Positions 17,633-26,101 of a stretch of 45,048 nucleotides of DNA are shown here, in pieces. The notes below the pieces were generated by a model. It saw only the letters and a program-made list of their open reading frames with translations, searched no databases and was not told the DNA's origin. The translations under genes were made by a program, and so were the position numbers. Source of the DNA: Lentisphaeria bacterium UBA1732 (lineage in GTDB: Bacteria > Verrucomicrobiota > Lentisphaeria > Victivallales > UBA1829); the NCBI GenBank assembly GCA_002315855.1, contig DCIG01000081.1:1-45048 (forward strand), in the 5' to 3' direction. Each line of letters opens with the position of its first letter. Position 1 is the first letter of the stretch.

Positions 17633-17665
17633 TTTGAGGCGGAATAATTTTATGTCTGCCTCAAA
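17633..17665 (+). terminator. Hairpin after peptide 2, likely terminator
   Basis: TTTGAGGCGGA (17633-17643) pairs with TCTGCCTCAAA (17655-17665) with one G-T wobble and an 11-base AT-rich loop. GGGGCTTTT follows. The U run is short and slightly offset, so termination may be inefficient. Confidence 0.5.
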
Positions 17666-17913
17666 GGGGCTTTTACATATTTGATTTATATAAAAAGCCG
17701 ACAATATTTCTTTTTTTTGAGGCGGGATACAATCGGAGACAGTTTTTTCAATAAGGTATGGGGAAAATATAAACAGCCGGTAAATATTGTATTGATTAAC
17801 CGTTGGATTTTGATTGGGAATGAACATAATTCATTCTTTTTTTTGTTGAAAACGCGAATCAGCGTCAGATTTTGCCGCTGTTGTTTTCTCAAGGTGTATT
17901 TTATCGGAAAACC

Positions 17914-17942
17914 TTGACATTTTTATGAAAAAGGGGTATATT
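17914..17942 (+). promoter_or_regulatory. Consensus sigma70 promoter of the COG3014-lpoB-like operon
   Basis: -35 TTGACA (17914-17919) is a perfect match and -10 TATATT (17937-17942) follows at 17 bases. The predicted start near 17949 gives a leader of about 110 bases to the chosen GTG start. Confidence 0.8.
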
Positions 17943-18059
17943 ATTGCAACTTTCAGTATCGCGGGCATCTCTGTTGATTGGAAACAGGTCATGTTTCATA
18001 GAGATACCCTTGTATGGATTGCCTTTTGGGAAAAGACCATCCCCGGAGAAAGACCGAAC

Positions 18060-19586
18060 GTGAAAACAATGAACTGCAATATTCCAGCACATCTATTTGT
18101 TGTCTGTATCCTGTCATGCTGTTTGATGCTGACAGGCAGTGCATGTTCCTTGTTTTCGGATTCGCATTCGCAAAAAGAAGGGATGATGAGGTCGCTTTCA
18201 AAAGGGGATAACGAGACTGTCCTCCACGAAATTGAGGAAAAACTCAGCCAAACATCGCTGACGGGGTCTGTTGTCGGGAGCGGGGATGAACTTATGTGGA
18301 GACTGGAAGCCGGAAGCATGAATTTTCATGTCGGAGAGTTTCAGAAAAGCATTGATCAGTTTTCCACCGCAGAACGCCTGATTGAAGAATACGATGAACG
18401 TGCAACAGTCAGTGTTCGAGATATGAGTGCGGAAACTGCGGGGTCATTGACGAATTTGAACGCATTGCCATATCGAGGTTTTTGCAGAGACCGAATTGCG
18501 TTGTCGATTTTCAAATCGCTGGCATATCTGGGAACGGGCAATGAATCTGCATTCGGTGCCCAGCTGAGGCGGCTGAGAGACGCCCAGAAAAAAGTGCAGG
18601 AAGATTATCATACTTTTTTTGAGCAGGAGAAAAAAGAAATCGAGGCTGTGAGACAGTCCAATTCCGCTGCAGCGGAAAGGATTTCTGCATCGGAGCAGAA
18701 TTCGACGGAACAAACCGGGGATTCTGAATTCTCCGAAGAACTTCAGAATGTGAAACAAGCGGCGAATCGAGGGTATGCGGATTTTCTGAATCCAGCGGCA
18801 ATCTTTTTATCAGGACTGGGGTCTATGCGCGATGGAAACTACAGCAATGCGAGCATTGATTTCAAACGATTATATGAAGCCATGCCGGAAAATGAGATGT
18901 TCCGCCGATATTATGCAACAAGTCTGCGGATGTCAGGCTCGCCTGTTCCCTCCGAATTGCAGCAGGTGCAGTCTTTCAAGTTTCCGTTGGACCGGAATTG
19001 TGTGTATGTTATTTTTGCGAATGGGCGGAGCGGAGATTTCCATCAAATCACAGCAACGTTTCCGGTTATGACCGCATGGCCGGTATGTAAATTTTATGAT
19101 GCGCCGTTTTCAGCGGCACTGATTTCAGCCGGAGGAAGGCAATACCGCACCAATCTTCTTGCCGATATGGATGGAATTATTGCCCGTGAATATCAGGAAC
19201 GACTGCCGGGGATGATTACACGAATTGCAATCAATACGCTGGTCAAAGATGGGGCATTTCACACGGGACTGATCATGGTGGCTGTAACGAATATGAATTC
19301 TACAGCAAAGGCTTTGGCATTGTCTTCGATTCTGATCGGGGGAACTTTTTACCGTTCCTTAATGAATACCGCAGATACACGAAGCTGGGAAATTTTGCCG
19401 AAAGAATTTCAATTGACGCAGTTTCCCATGCCATCCGACCGGATTATCACGATTGAACTTGAGGGGAGCAGCAATCAGTCAAAAACGCTCCAACTGCCGC
19501 AGGATTGCCGTTCTGCAATCGTGTACGTGAGTGCGCCGAGCGCACGAAATATCCAGTATCATATTTTACCGCTTAAAATACAATAA
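18060..19586 (+). CDS. COG3014-like secreted protein, partner of LpoB-like lipoprotein
   Basis: About 508 residues. The N-terminus has a hydrophobic export segment with several Cys (CILSCC and GSAC), so it is probably exported and may be lipidated, though no clean lipobox is seen. The middle has TPR-like helices (FHVGEFQKSIDQFS), a Glu/Gln/Lys-rich coiled part and a second TPR-like repeat (GNYSNASIDFKRLYEA). The C-terminal third carries the DTRSWEILPKEFQL pattern I associate with COG3014. COG3014 proteins are typically encoded beside LpoB homologues, as here (gene 25 bases downstream). A role with a penicillin-binding-protein activator at the envelope is inferred from this context. Start: GTG at 18060 with GGAG 11 bases upstream; an ATG at 18069 is the alternative. 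The longer frame from 17925 is excluded by the promoter position. Confidence 0.7.
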   Translation: MKTMNCNIPAHLFVVCILSCCLMLTGSACSLFSDSHSQKEGMMRSLSKGDNETVLHEIEEKLSQTSLTGSVVGSGDELMWRLEAGSMNFHVGEFQKSIDQFSTAERLIEEYDERATVSVRDMSAETAGSLTNLNALPYRGFCRDRIALSIFKSLAYLGTGNESAFGAQLRRLRDAQKKVQEDYHTFFEQEKKEIEAVRQSNSAAAERISASEQNSTEQTGDSEFSEELQNVKQAANRGYADFLNPAAIFLSGLGSMRDGNYSNASIDFKRLYEAMPENEMFRRYYATSLRMSGSPVPSELQQVQSFKFPLDRNCVYVIFANGRSGDFHQITATFPVMTAWPVCKFYDAPFSAALISAGGRQYRTNLLADMDGIIAREYQERLPGMITRIAINTLVKDGAFHTGLIMVAVTNMNSTAKALALSSILIGGTFYRSLMNTADTRSWEILPKEFQLTQFPMPSDRIITIELEGSSNQSKTLQLPQDCRSAIVYVSAPSARNIQYHILPLKIQ

Positions 19587-19611
19587 CTGTCGAAACAGAA
19601 AGGATTCCAAT

Positions 19612-20259
19612 ATGAACAAAAGATTTATTACGTTGTGTCCGGTTCTTGCCGTCGCACTTTGCCTGACGACAGGCTGCAAGACGAAAACCATCGTGTACGA
19701 TCCCGCAGAAACTTCAACGAATCTTCGTCAGGAAGGAACTGTCTCCAGCGAAGAAATGCAGACGTTTGTCAAATCTGCAATTAACAATGCGATGAGCAGT
19801 CCCCGTTTTACAGCTTTCCTGTCGGAATATAAACAGGAAAAGCAAGATACCAATGCTGTTCCGATACTGAAACTTGACCGAGTACTCAATCAAACGGATG
19901 ATCCCGATCTTCATGTGGATGAGATTACGGATATGCTGAAAGAAGCATTGATTGAGGCGGGCAGGGTCGATGTTACCATGGCGGAAGGGCAGGGCAAGAC
20001 ACAGGAAATCGCTGCTTCGCGCGACTTGAAAAACGATGCAAATTTTGATCAAAGCACGGTTGCTGCGACCGGAACTTTGCAGGCGGCGCGGCTTGTACTG
20101 CGTCCGAAAGTCATTTCCAACAAAATTACAGACGGCGACCAAAAGGCAGTAACACGTACTTTCGTCATGGAAATGGCGGATGTCAAGAAAGGAATCATCA
20201 TCTGGACTTATACAAAGCAGGTGGCGTTCAAGAAAGAAAAAGGCTGGTTCGGCTGGTAA
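19612..20259 (+). CDS. LpoB-like penicillin-binding-protein activator lipoprotein
   Basis: A 215-residue lipoprotein: a hydrophobic signal followed by LTTGC at about residue 20, then a flexible stretch and an LpoB/COG3417-type globular domain. The domain includes the pattern PILKLDRVLNQTDD, a central ITDMLKEALIEAGRVDV helix and a C-terminal strand ending in IIWTYTKQVAFKK. In Enterobacteria LpoB is an outer-membrane lipoprotein that activates PBP1B; the same job here is inference from family. The ATG at 19612 has AAAGGA about 7 bases upstream. An in-frame ATG at 19531 overlaps the upstream gene and would bury the signal peptide, so it is rejected. It forms an operon with the COG3014-like gene. 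Confidence 0.75.
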   Translation: MNKRFITLCPVLAVALCLTTGCKTKTIVYDPAETSTNLRQEGTVSSEEMQTFVKSAINNAMSSPRFTAFLSEYKQEKQDTNAVPILKLDRVLNQTDDPDLHVDEITDMLKEALIEAGRVDVTMAEGQGKTQEIAASRDLKNDANFDQSTVAATGTLQAARLVLRPKVISNKITDGDQKAVTRTFVMEMADVKKGIIIWTYTKQVAFKKEKGWFGW

Positions 20260-20334
20260 AATCAAACATCATGCAGAAGAGCTGAGTCCAGCACTCCCCA
20301 CAGGACTTCGGAACCGGCTCAGGAGAACAAACAA

Positions 20335-20754
20335 ATGAAAATCGCAATTACCTGTGAAAACAATCAGGTGTTTCAGCATTTCGGACATACGCCGGAATTT
20401 GCGGTGTATACGGTGTCAGACGGACAAATCACAGACAAGAAGATTCTTCCCTGCGGCGAAACCGGACATGGTGCGCTTGCAGGTCTTCTCGCAGAAGACG
20501 GTGTTGAACTGCTGATATGCGGCGGAATCGGAGGCGGAGCCCAGATGGCCCTGGCAAACGCGGGAATCCAGCTGATAGGCGGGGCATCGGGAGATGTGGA
20601 TGATGTAATGCACGCCCTGATTGAAGGGACCTTGAATGTAAATCCGCATTTCCAGTGTCATCATCATGAGCATGAAGGGGGACACTTCTGCGGCGGACTC
20701 GAAGAGAAACATTCTTGCGGTTCGCACGGATGCGGCTCGCACGGATGCCACTGA
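20335..20754 (+). CDS. NifX/NifB-family (dinitrogenase Fe-Mo cofactor) protein with His/Cys tail
   Basis: A 139-residue cytoplasmic protein. Residues 1-100 match the dinitrogenase iron-molybdenum cofactor-binding fold: MKIAITCENN, the FQHFGHTPEF segment typical of the family, and a Gly-rich loop GGIGGGAQMAL. The last ~35 residues form a His/Cys-rich tail (HHHEHEGG, repeated CGSHG) likely to bind metal. Such stand-alone proteins occur outside nitrogen fixers and are thought to handle Fe-S or metal clusters; no nif genes are present in the window. The ribosome site CAGGAGA precedes the ATG. The gene follows the LpoB-like gene after 75 bases and may be co-transcribed; it converges with the gene at 20847. 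Confidence 0.85.
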   Translation: MKIAITCENNQVFQHFGHTPEFAVYTVSDGQITDKKILPCGETGHGALAGLLAEDGVELLICGGIGGGAQMALANAGIQLIGGASGDVDDVMHALIEGTLNVNPHFQCHHHEHEGGHFCGGLEEKHSCGSHGCGSHGCH

Positions 20755-20846
20755 TTGGTCAGAAATAATCCAAACCGGAACGGAAAATCTGATTTATCCT
20801 GACTTTGATGCAATACTCAAGCTACGGATGAATCAAGTTTTTTCCG

Positions 20847-21830
20847 TTACTGCGCGGGGACGAGGACCACACGGAATCCGAGATAATTGTCGCGGTATTC
20901 GGCAGAATGCGAGTCTCGGATTGCATTTCGGCAGAATCTTGGAACATAGTCCCAGCTTCCGCCACGAACAACACGGCGTGCTCCTCCTGATTCATTTTTG
21001 CGGTTGAGTTCGGGAGTTGCGTTGCGGCTGCTTCCCTTGTGGTCATCCAGACACCATTCCCAAACATTGCCGTTCATATCGCAGATTCCCAGTTCATTGG
21101 GCTTTTTCTGACCGACAAAGTGCATGGAACCATCGGAATTTTCGGTATACCAGCCAACCTCATCCAAAACATTGCTGCCGCTGAATTTGAAGCCATGACC
21201 ATTTTCCCCGCCGGAAGCGGCGTATTCCCATTGCGTTTCCGTGGGCAGGGTAAAACGCCATCCTTCCGGGGCAAGACCTGCATCATTCAGTTTGTCGCAG
21301 AAAGTCATTGCATCGACCCATGAGACCTGCACGACAGGCATACGGGGTGCAATGACTTCAGGAGATGGATTCTTCCCCATGACAGCCTGATATTGTTCCT
21401 GCGTAACTTCCGTGCGCCCGATATAGAAATTATTTTTGAGCGTGGCGGTGTGGGAAACTTCATCCTCATAATTGTCGCCATCTTTGCGGCTCATGGTAAA
21501 ACTTCCTTTTTCAACGAAAACCATATCCAGCGGGATAATTTGAGCAGGAAGCAAAATTGTTTTTCCTGCATTATCGTTTAGATTTTTTGAGGGTGTCTTG
21601 AGCATGGAGAGAGCTTTTTGAGCACGAGATTCCGCAGTTTGATATGCTTCGTTCAGCCGTGTAATTTCTTTTTCGGCAATTATGAGTTTTTCTGAAATCA
21701 GAAGATTTTCTTCTTCAAGACAGTTTCGTTTGGAAAAACAGCAACAGGAAACCGGGCCAATCGGAGTGATTGCCGCGAGAAAAAGAAAAGATATGAATGA
21801 GATATGTTTGGGGAAGGAAGTCTTTTTCAT
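20847..21830 (-). CDS. FGE-sulfatase-domain (SUMF1-like) lipoprotein
   Basis: A 327-residue probable lipoprotein: a hydrophobic N-terminus up to a CCC cluster at 29-31, a short coiled-coil stretch (about 35-80), then a formylglycine-generating-enzyme-like domain (about 100-325). Seen in the domain: MVFVEKGSFTM at its start, RTEVTQEQYQAVMG, LPTETQWEYAA, DMNGNVWEWCLD and the closing RVVRGGSWDY...YLGFRVV. True FGE enzymes carry two catalytic Cys in this last segment; here the first is replaced by Tyr (GGSWDY) and only the second (FC) is present, so sulfatase activation is unlikely. These domains are often used as carbohydrate- or protein-binding modules. It has its own promoter (21873-21900, minus strand). 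AAAGGAC lies about 12 bases before the start. Confidence 0.85.
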   Translation of the reverse strand: MKKTSFPKHISFISFLFLAAITPIGPVSCCCFSKRNCLEEENLLISEKLIIAEKEITRLNEAYQTAESRAQKALSMLKTPSKNLNDNAGKTILLPAQIIPLDMVFVEKGSFTMSRKDGDNYEDEVSHTATLKNNFYIGRTEVTQEQYQAVMGKNPSPEVIAPRMPVVQVSWVDAMTFCDKLNDAGLAPEGWRFTLPTETQWEYAASGGENGHGFKFSGSNVLDEVGWYTENSDGSMHFVGQKKPNELGICDMNGNVWEWCLDDHKGSSRNATPELNRKNESGGARRVVRGGSWDYVPRFCRNAIRDSHSAEYRDNYLGFRVVLVPAQ

Positions 21831-21872
21831 TGTTCACGAGTGTCCTTTTTCAGAGATGTATGTCTTTCTTTC

Positions 21873-21900
21873 AATATAGTGCAGGAAAAACAGAAATCAA
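21873..21900 (-). promoter_or_regulatory. Promoter of the FGE-domain lipoprotein gene
   Basis: Minus strand: -35 TTGATT (21895-21900) and -10 TATATT (21873-21878) with a 16-base spacer, about 40 bases before the start codon. Confidence 0.65.
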
Positions 21901-21962
21901 GCATTTTGGAGAAAAGAAATATCGAAATACGAAGCTTTTTCCAAAAAAAAGAATCAGTTGAT

Positions 21963-21990
21963 TTGATTTTTGCAAAAACTATGTTATTAT
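21963..21990 (+). promoter_or_regulatory. Promoter of the LolA-like lipoprotein operon
   Basis: -35 TTGATT (21963-21968) and -10 TATTAT (21985-21990) with a 16-base spacer, about 50 bases before the start at 22045. It is divergent from the promoter at 21873-21900. Confidence 0.6.
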
Positions 21991-22044
21991 AAGAAATATG
22001 TCGGTTTCGATTATGAAACAGAGCATTTTAAGGAGTTAAAAATT

Positions 22045-22791
22045 ATGTTCAAGAAAAAAACATGCAATTTAGCGGCGGTCCTGTGTACAGCAGTATTGCT
22101 GACTGCTTGCAATGAGCTGAAAAACGATTTCAATCCGGATGCAAAAAGTATCTTGACTGCGACCGTAAATGCGGTTGCAAAAGAAAGTGTTCGTGAGGGA
22201 ATTCAATCTTCGATTATCTATTATCAGCTTGTCTCTCCCGTGGGAGAAGCGAATTTATCTTATACATTCAAGATTCCCGGTATGCTGCGTGTGGATCTTT
22301 GGGATGATGATGAAGCATACGTGTATTGTACGGGCGGAAAAAGCAGCTGGTCTTTTGCGGATGGTACAGTACATGATATGACGGAATATGAAGCGTCAGA
22401 ATTTTCCGATTATATTAAGATGCTTCCATTCCGTATTGCGCCGCAGGAGTTTTTCACCGATTGCAAACTCCTGCCGGAGCAGGAAATTGCAGCGGGACAG
22501 GAATGCTATGTTGTTACAGGCAAGACAGATGACGGAGAGGATGCCCGCATTTATATTGCGAAGGATACAAAGTTGCCTGCACAGCTGGAAGTAAAGACCG
22601 ACGAAGGCGATTATGTTACACAGTATTTTGAATACGAAGAACATGACGGTGTGAATTTCGCGAAGAACATCTTTATCTTTGATCCTGTCGAAGGAGCGTA
22701 TCGTCTCGATCTTCAGTATGTAGAATTCAATACACTGACGGATGATTCCGAATTTGAACGCCCTGAACCGATTTCTTTGACGGAGGAATGA
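22045..22791 (+). CDS. LolA-like outer-membrane lipoprotein-sorting family lipoprotein
   Basis: A 248-residue lipoprotein: a signal ending in LLTAC at residues 17-21, then a mostly beta-strand domain with the look of the LolA/LolB-like or outer-membrane lipoprotein-sorting superfamily. The cues are YTFKIPGMLRVDLWDDDEAYVYCTGGKSSW, read as two adjoining segments, and the later pattern in which a residue pair is compared against converting sugars or lipids (YVVTGKTDDGEDARIYIAKDT, then LPAQLEV). A chaperone-like role in lipid or lipoprotein handling is possible; certainty is limited to the fold level. AAGGAG lies 9 bases before the ATG at 22045, which is preferred over the upstream in-frame ATG at 21970 that overlaps the promoter. 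Its stop overlaps the start of the next gene (ATGA), so the two are translationally coupled. Confidence 0.55.
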   Translation: MFKKKTCNLAAVLCTAVLLTACNELKNDFNPDAKSILTATVNAVAKESVREGIQSSIIYYQLVSPVGEANLSYTFKIPGMLRVDLWDDDEAYVYCTGGKSSWSFADGTVHDMTEYEASEFSDYIKMLPFRIAPQEFFTDCKLLPEQEIAAGQECYVVTGKTDDGEDARIYIAKDTKLPAQLEVKTDEGDYVTQYFEYEEHDGVNFAKNIFIFDPVEGAYRLDLQYVEFNTLTDDSEFERPEPISLTEE

Positions 22792-23618
22792 AGATGAAGA
22801 CTTCTCCAAAAATGTCGATACTGTTTGTGCTTCTTGCCGGCTGTGTCCTGTGTTTTGCAGACGAGACAAGCGAATCACTGGCAATCAAAACTCTCCTTGA
22901 AAGATCTGCTTCTCTTATGGCGACCGCCGGTTCTTCATCAAACCGCAAAAATCTTGTTTTACCGACAGGCAAGGTGTTGAAACATGCCTATATCCTGAGC
23001 CGCAAGCCAAATGGTATTACGATTGCATACGATGATGGAGTGCAGTTCTTCCGTTTTTCGGAAATGCCTGAAAGTTTTCAGCGTCTTTTCAATTATGATG
23101 CGAAAAAATGCAAAGCCTTTGAAAAAGAAGTTTCAGAAGCTGAAGCGAAGGCTGCTGCAGAAGAAGCAAAACGGAAAGAAAAAGAAGCGATTGCGATGAA
23201 AAAGGCTGAAGAGAGACATAATGAAAAACAAATTTTCGAGCAGCGCCAGAAAATCAAGAAATATGAATTGGAACTCGCAGAAATGGAACGCCGGGCATCC
23301 ACGATGGAAAGACATATTGAGCAAAACCGCCGCGACAAGGTCAACCTTGCCGGATTGGGCGGACGCAGTATTTCCGTATGGGGCGGCGGTCTGATTCGCA
23401 GAAACCGCCCCGGAAGCGGACAAGTCGCTGCCGCAATCAATGATGCTCGCCGTGAAAACAGTGAACTTCAGCCCCGCAGTGAAAATGTCCGTCAGGATAT
23501 TATTTCTCAAAAGAACAAATTGGAGGCGGCAAAGCTGTCTCTGGAGATGATGTTGAAAAACGAGAAACAACTATTCTTCTTTACACCCGGGAAGACGGGA
23601 TTTATGAATTTCCTCTGA
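22788..23618 (+). CDS. Secreted coiled-coil protein, function unknown
   Basis: A 276-residue protein with a cleavable signal peptide (hydrophobic MSILFVLLAGCVLCFA at about 9-24). A short domain follows, with a YILSRKPNGITIAYDDG segment that looks like a small beta-barrel or SH3-like strand pair. Residues about 105-180 form a strongly charged Ala/Glu/Lys coiled coil. A Gly/Arg-rich linker precedes a second coiled segment at about 215-260. I recognise no named family; the coil suggests an envelope spacer or an assembly partner of the lipoprotein encoded just upstream. The start overlaps the upstream stop by four bases; an ATG at 22794 is an alternative. A 19-bp bidirectional terminator follows. 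Confidence 0.6.
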   Translation: MKMKTSPKMSILFVLLAGCVLCFADETSESLAIKTLLERSASLMATAGSSSNRKNLVLPTGKVLKHAYILSRKPNGITIAYDDGVQFFRFSEMPESFQRLFNYDAKKCKAFEKEVSEAEAKAAAEEAKRKEKEAIAMKKAEERHNEKQIFEQRQKIKKYELELAEMERRASTMERHIEQNRRDKVNLAGLGGRSISVWGGGLIRRNRPGSGQVAAAINDARRENSELQPRSENVRQDIISQKNKLEAAKLSLEMMLKNEKQLFFFTPGKTGFMNFL

Positions 23619-23683
23619 AAAGCGAGGAGCAAAGGAAGCTCGAAAAAACACGTGGTTTTCACCTGCTTTTGCGAAAAACTCCT

Positions 23684-23731
23684 CAAAACAAAACCACCGG
23701 ATCAAAAACAGAATCCGGTGGTTTTGTTTTG
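23684..23731. terminator. Bidirectional terminator between convergent genes
   Basis: A perfect 19-bp inverted repeat spans 23684-23702 and 23713-23731 around a 10-base loop. The core is ACCACCGGAT, with A/T-rich flanks giving T runs on both strands. It serves the coiled-coil gene (plus) and pyruvate kinase (minus). Confidence 0.85.
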
Positions 23732-23812
23732 GAAGCAATCAAGGCTTCCTGCTATGCGTCATAAGTTTTTCTGTCAATCCAGAAAAACTCAAAACGAAAT
23801 CGGACGCAGATA

Positions 23813-25252
23813 TTATACGAGGTCTTTGAACTCATCAATGGTGCTGATGCAGAGGAGATTGTTGCGTTTTACATTGGGGGAGTGTTTCCCCAGAATCACA
23901 ACCAAATCATCCCCGTTGAAATTGTCATAACGGCTCATCAGTACATCAAGAGCCTGCATGTTTTGAACTTCAGGCGACTCAGTGTATTCTGTAGTTACAG
24001 CAAATACACCATAGCTGAGAGCCAGCTTCCGCATGGAATTTTCGCCGGGGGTAGGTGCGAGAATCAGAACGCGGCGCCGCATTGCGGAGCATATCCGGGC
24101 GGAAAGTCCGTTCAGCGTGGAGCAGACAATGATTTTAACGGGCATAACATCCGCCGCACCTACTGCGGAGGCGAGAATATAAGCTGTTTCACGGTTCCAG
24201 TCGGGAATTTCTTTCAGATGCGGGAAGAAATCTTCGGGAGCACGTTCCGCTTCAAGCACGATGCTGCACATCATAGAAAGTGCTTCCAGCGGATATTGAC
24301 CGTGGGCCGTTTCCCCGCTGAGCATGACAGCGTCTGTGCCGTCATAAACTGCATTTGCCACATCGCTGACTTCCGCACGCGTGGGGAGGGGCGATGTTTC
24401 CATGCTCTGGAGCATCTGAGTTGCTGTAATCACCGGTTTTGCGAATTTGCGTGCCTCGTGAATCAGTCTTTTCTGTATCAGAGGGACTTCTTCCAGCGGA
24501 ATTTCAATTCCGAGGTCTCCGCGTGCAACCATAATGCCATCGGCGGCTTGCAGAATCTCCTGAATATGATCAACGCCTTCACGGTTTTCGATTTTTGCAA
24601 TAATGCCGATGTCTTTTCCTTCTTCGCCAAGTGCATTACGGACTTCCTGGATATCTGCGGCACTGCGAACAAAGGAATGTGCGATAAAATCGCATTTCAT
24701 GCGGACAGCTGCCGCGATGAAAAGCCGGTCTTTGTCAGTCAGCGCGGGTGCTTTGATGGAGACATCGGGAACATTGACGGATTTGCGGTTGCAGACAATA
24801 CTGTCGAACTGAACTTCAGCAAGCAGACAGTCGCCGTCTTTCCCTGTAACTTTGAATTTATTTGCTCCGTCATCACAAATGATACGGCTTCCGACGGGAA
24901 CTTCTTCCGTGAAAGAATCATAGTTGACTTGAATGCGTCCATCATTACCGGGACGGCCGGATATTTTAACGATGTCGCCTTGTTTCAAGGACAACCCTTT
25001 ATCCGGCAGATTGCAGGTGCGGATATTGGGACCTTTGGTATCTACCATGACAGCCAAATCAGGAGAGATGGAACGTGCGTCTGCGACAATGCGTTCCATC
25101 TCCTCTATTTTCATGTGGGCGGTGTTCAGTCGAGCCACATCCATGCCGTGCATGTAGAGCTGTTCCAGAAGAGCGCGGGTGCAAGTTGCGCCGGAGACAG
25201 TTGCGACAATCTTGGTGAATTTCGGGGTTTGGTTACGGTAGGTACGAAACAT
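23813..25252 (-). CDS. pyk: Pyruvate kinase
   Basis: A 479-residue glycolytic enzyme that converts phosphoenolpyruvate and ADP to pyruvate and ATP in the cytoplasm. Seen: TKIVATVSGAT at the N-terminus, MDVARLNTAH, VDTKGPNIRT, the active-site signature IIAKIENREGV (with the catalytic Lys), MVARGDLGIEI, ITATQMLQSM, TRAEVSDVANAVYDGTDAVM and LSGETAHGQYP. The C-terminal allosteric-type domain is present (about 350-479). Full length for the family. GAGGT precedes the ATG by 7 bases. It starts only 9 bases after the stop of the HdeD-like gene at 25262-25837, so the two form an operon. Confidence 0.96.
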   Translation of the reverse strand: MFRTYRNQTPKFTKIVATVSGATCTRALLEQLYMHGMDVARLNTAHMKIEEMERIVADARSISPDLAVMVDTKGPNIRTCNLPDKGLSLKQGDIVKISGRPGNDGRIQVNYDSFTEEVPVGSRIICDDGANKFKVTGKDGDCLLAEVQFDSIVCNRKSVNVPDVSIKAPALTDKDRLFIAAAVRMKCDFIAHSFVRSAADIQEVRNALGEEGKDIGIIAKIENREGVDHIQEILQAADGIMVARGDLGIEIPLEEVPLIQKRLIHEARKFAKPVITATQMLQSMETSPLPTRAEVSDVANAVYDGTDAVMLSGETAHGQYPLEALSMMCSIVLEAERAPEDFFPHLKEIPDWNRETAYILASAVGAADVMPVKIIVCSTLNGLSARICSAMRRRVLILAPTPGENSMRKLALSYGVFAVTTEYTESPEVQNMQALDVLMSRYDNFNGDDLVVILGKHSPNVKRNNLLCISTIDEFKDLV

Positions 25253-25261
25253 GATATTACC

Positions 25262-25837
25262 TCATTGTTGTTCAATTGCAGATTTCAGACGGATACCAAG
25301 GATAATTGCGGAAAGACCGCTGATGAACGACATAACTCCAATCAGCCATGAGATTGTGAGCAGTCCGATGAGCGGAGATGAAATCAGCAGAATACCAACA
25401 ATGATGGAGAGAATGCCGGAAACGAGAGCTGTTCCGCGGGTATTGTTGTTCGTCAGACAAAGGCACTGAATCCCGCTGAAAAGCTCCCAGAAGCCAATCA
25501 TGACGACCCAGAAAGTATTGACCATGAGGGGGGAAGTAATGGTCGCAATTCCCAGCAGGATAAAGCAAACTGCGCCGAAGACGGCAAGGGGACGCTGCGG
25601 ATTATTATAACGCCATGCGGCAAAGAGGTTGACGCATCCGTCAATCAGAATTGAAATCCCGACCAGGATTGTGATTAACATGAGGACATCCGCGGGATGG
25701 AACATCATCAGAATTCCTAAAATCAGGAAGATAATACCGCGCAGAATCAACGTTTTCTTTACATAGTTGAGAAGCTGACCGATGAGTCCCGGAAAAACGA
25801 ATGCGGAACCATTTTCTTTTTTTGTTTGGAACAGCAT
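25262..25837 (-). CDS. HdeD-family (DUF308) membrane protein
   Basis: A 191-residue inner-membrane protein with about six hydrophobic helices arranged as repeated pairs. The family look includes ILRGIIFLILGILMMFHPA, LVGISILIDGCVNLFAAW and ISGLSAIILGIRL. HdeD proteins in Escherichia coli are linked to acid resistance at high cell density; the role here is not established by context. It has its own ribosome site (AAAGGACA) and a candidate promoter (25973-26001, minus strand). It is first in an operon with pyk. Confidence 0.85.
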   Translation of the reverse strand: MLFQTKKENGSAFVFPGLIGQLLNYVKKTLILRGIIFLILGILMMFHPADVLMLITILVGISILIDGCVNLFAAWRYNNPQRPLAVFGAVCFILLGIATITSPLMVNTFWVVMIGFWELFSGIQCLCLTNNNTRGTALVSGILSIIVGILLISSPLIGLLTISWLIGVMSFISGLSAIILGIRLKSAIEQQ

Positions 25838-25972
25838 AAGATGTCCTTTCGTGTTTCGTGAATGTTACTTTGTTTAGGAAAATAATGAATCGTTATGAAT
25901 CATCTTTGCCGGAGGCAATCGAATTCATGTTTTTTGATTTCATAAACGATTTTGAATATTGAATACCCTTAT

Positions 25973-26001
25973 AATCTATGCTTCCTGAAATGAATAATCA
26001 A
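25973..26001 (-). promoter_or_regulatory. Candidate promoter of the hdeD-pyk operon
   Basis: Minus strand: -35 TTGATT (25996-26001) and -10 TAGATT (25973-25978), 17-base spacer. A second -35-like TTGACT overlaps just upstream. Confidence 0.5.
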
Positions 26002-26072
26002 GTCAAAAAACATAAAATATGAAAAATAACTATGCAAAGTGAAATATTATTTGTGAAAAGAGAGGAAAAAAC

Positions 26073-26101
26073 TTGAATTTGTGATTGGGAAAAGGTATAT
26101 T
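26073..26101 (+). promoter_or_regulatory. Promoter of the yhiI-rbbA-yhhJ-like operon
   Basis: -35 TTGAAT (26073-26078) and -10 TATATT (26096-26101), 17-base spacer. Confidence 0.65.

Larger units (their letters stand above)
17571..18059. other. Intergenic region upstream of the COG3014-like gene
   Basis: About 490 bases with no convincing gene. It holds a terminator-like hairpin after peptide 2 (17633-17665) and a consensus promoter (17914-17942). The reading frame is open from 17925, but its ATG there lies between the -35 and -10 boxes and cannot be the translation start. Confidence 0.6.

Noticed and set aside
17925..18059. Upstream extension of the COG3014-like protein to an ATG at 17925
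   Set aside because: That ATG lies between the -35 and -10 boxes of a consensus promoter, so it would not be on the mRNA, and it would bury the export signal.
23882..25351. 489-codon plus-strand frame opposite pyruvate kinase
   Set aside because: Pyruvate kinase motifs on the minus strand explain this DNA fully.
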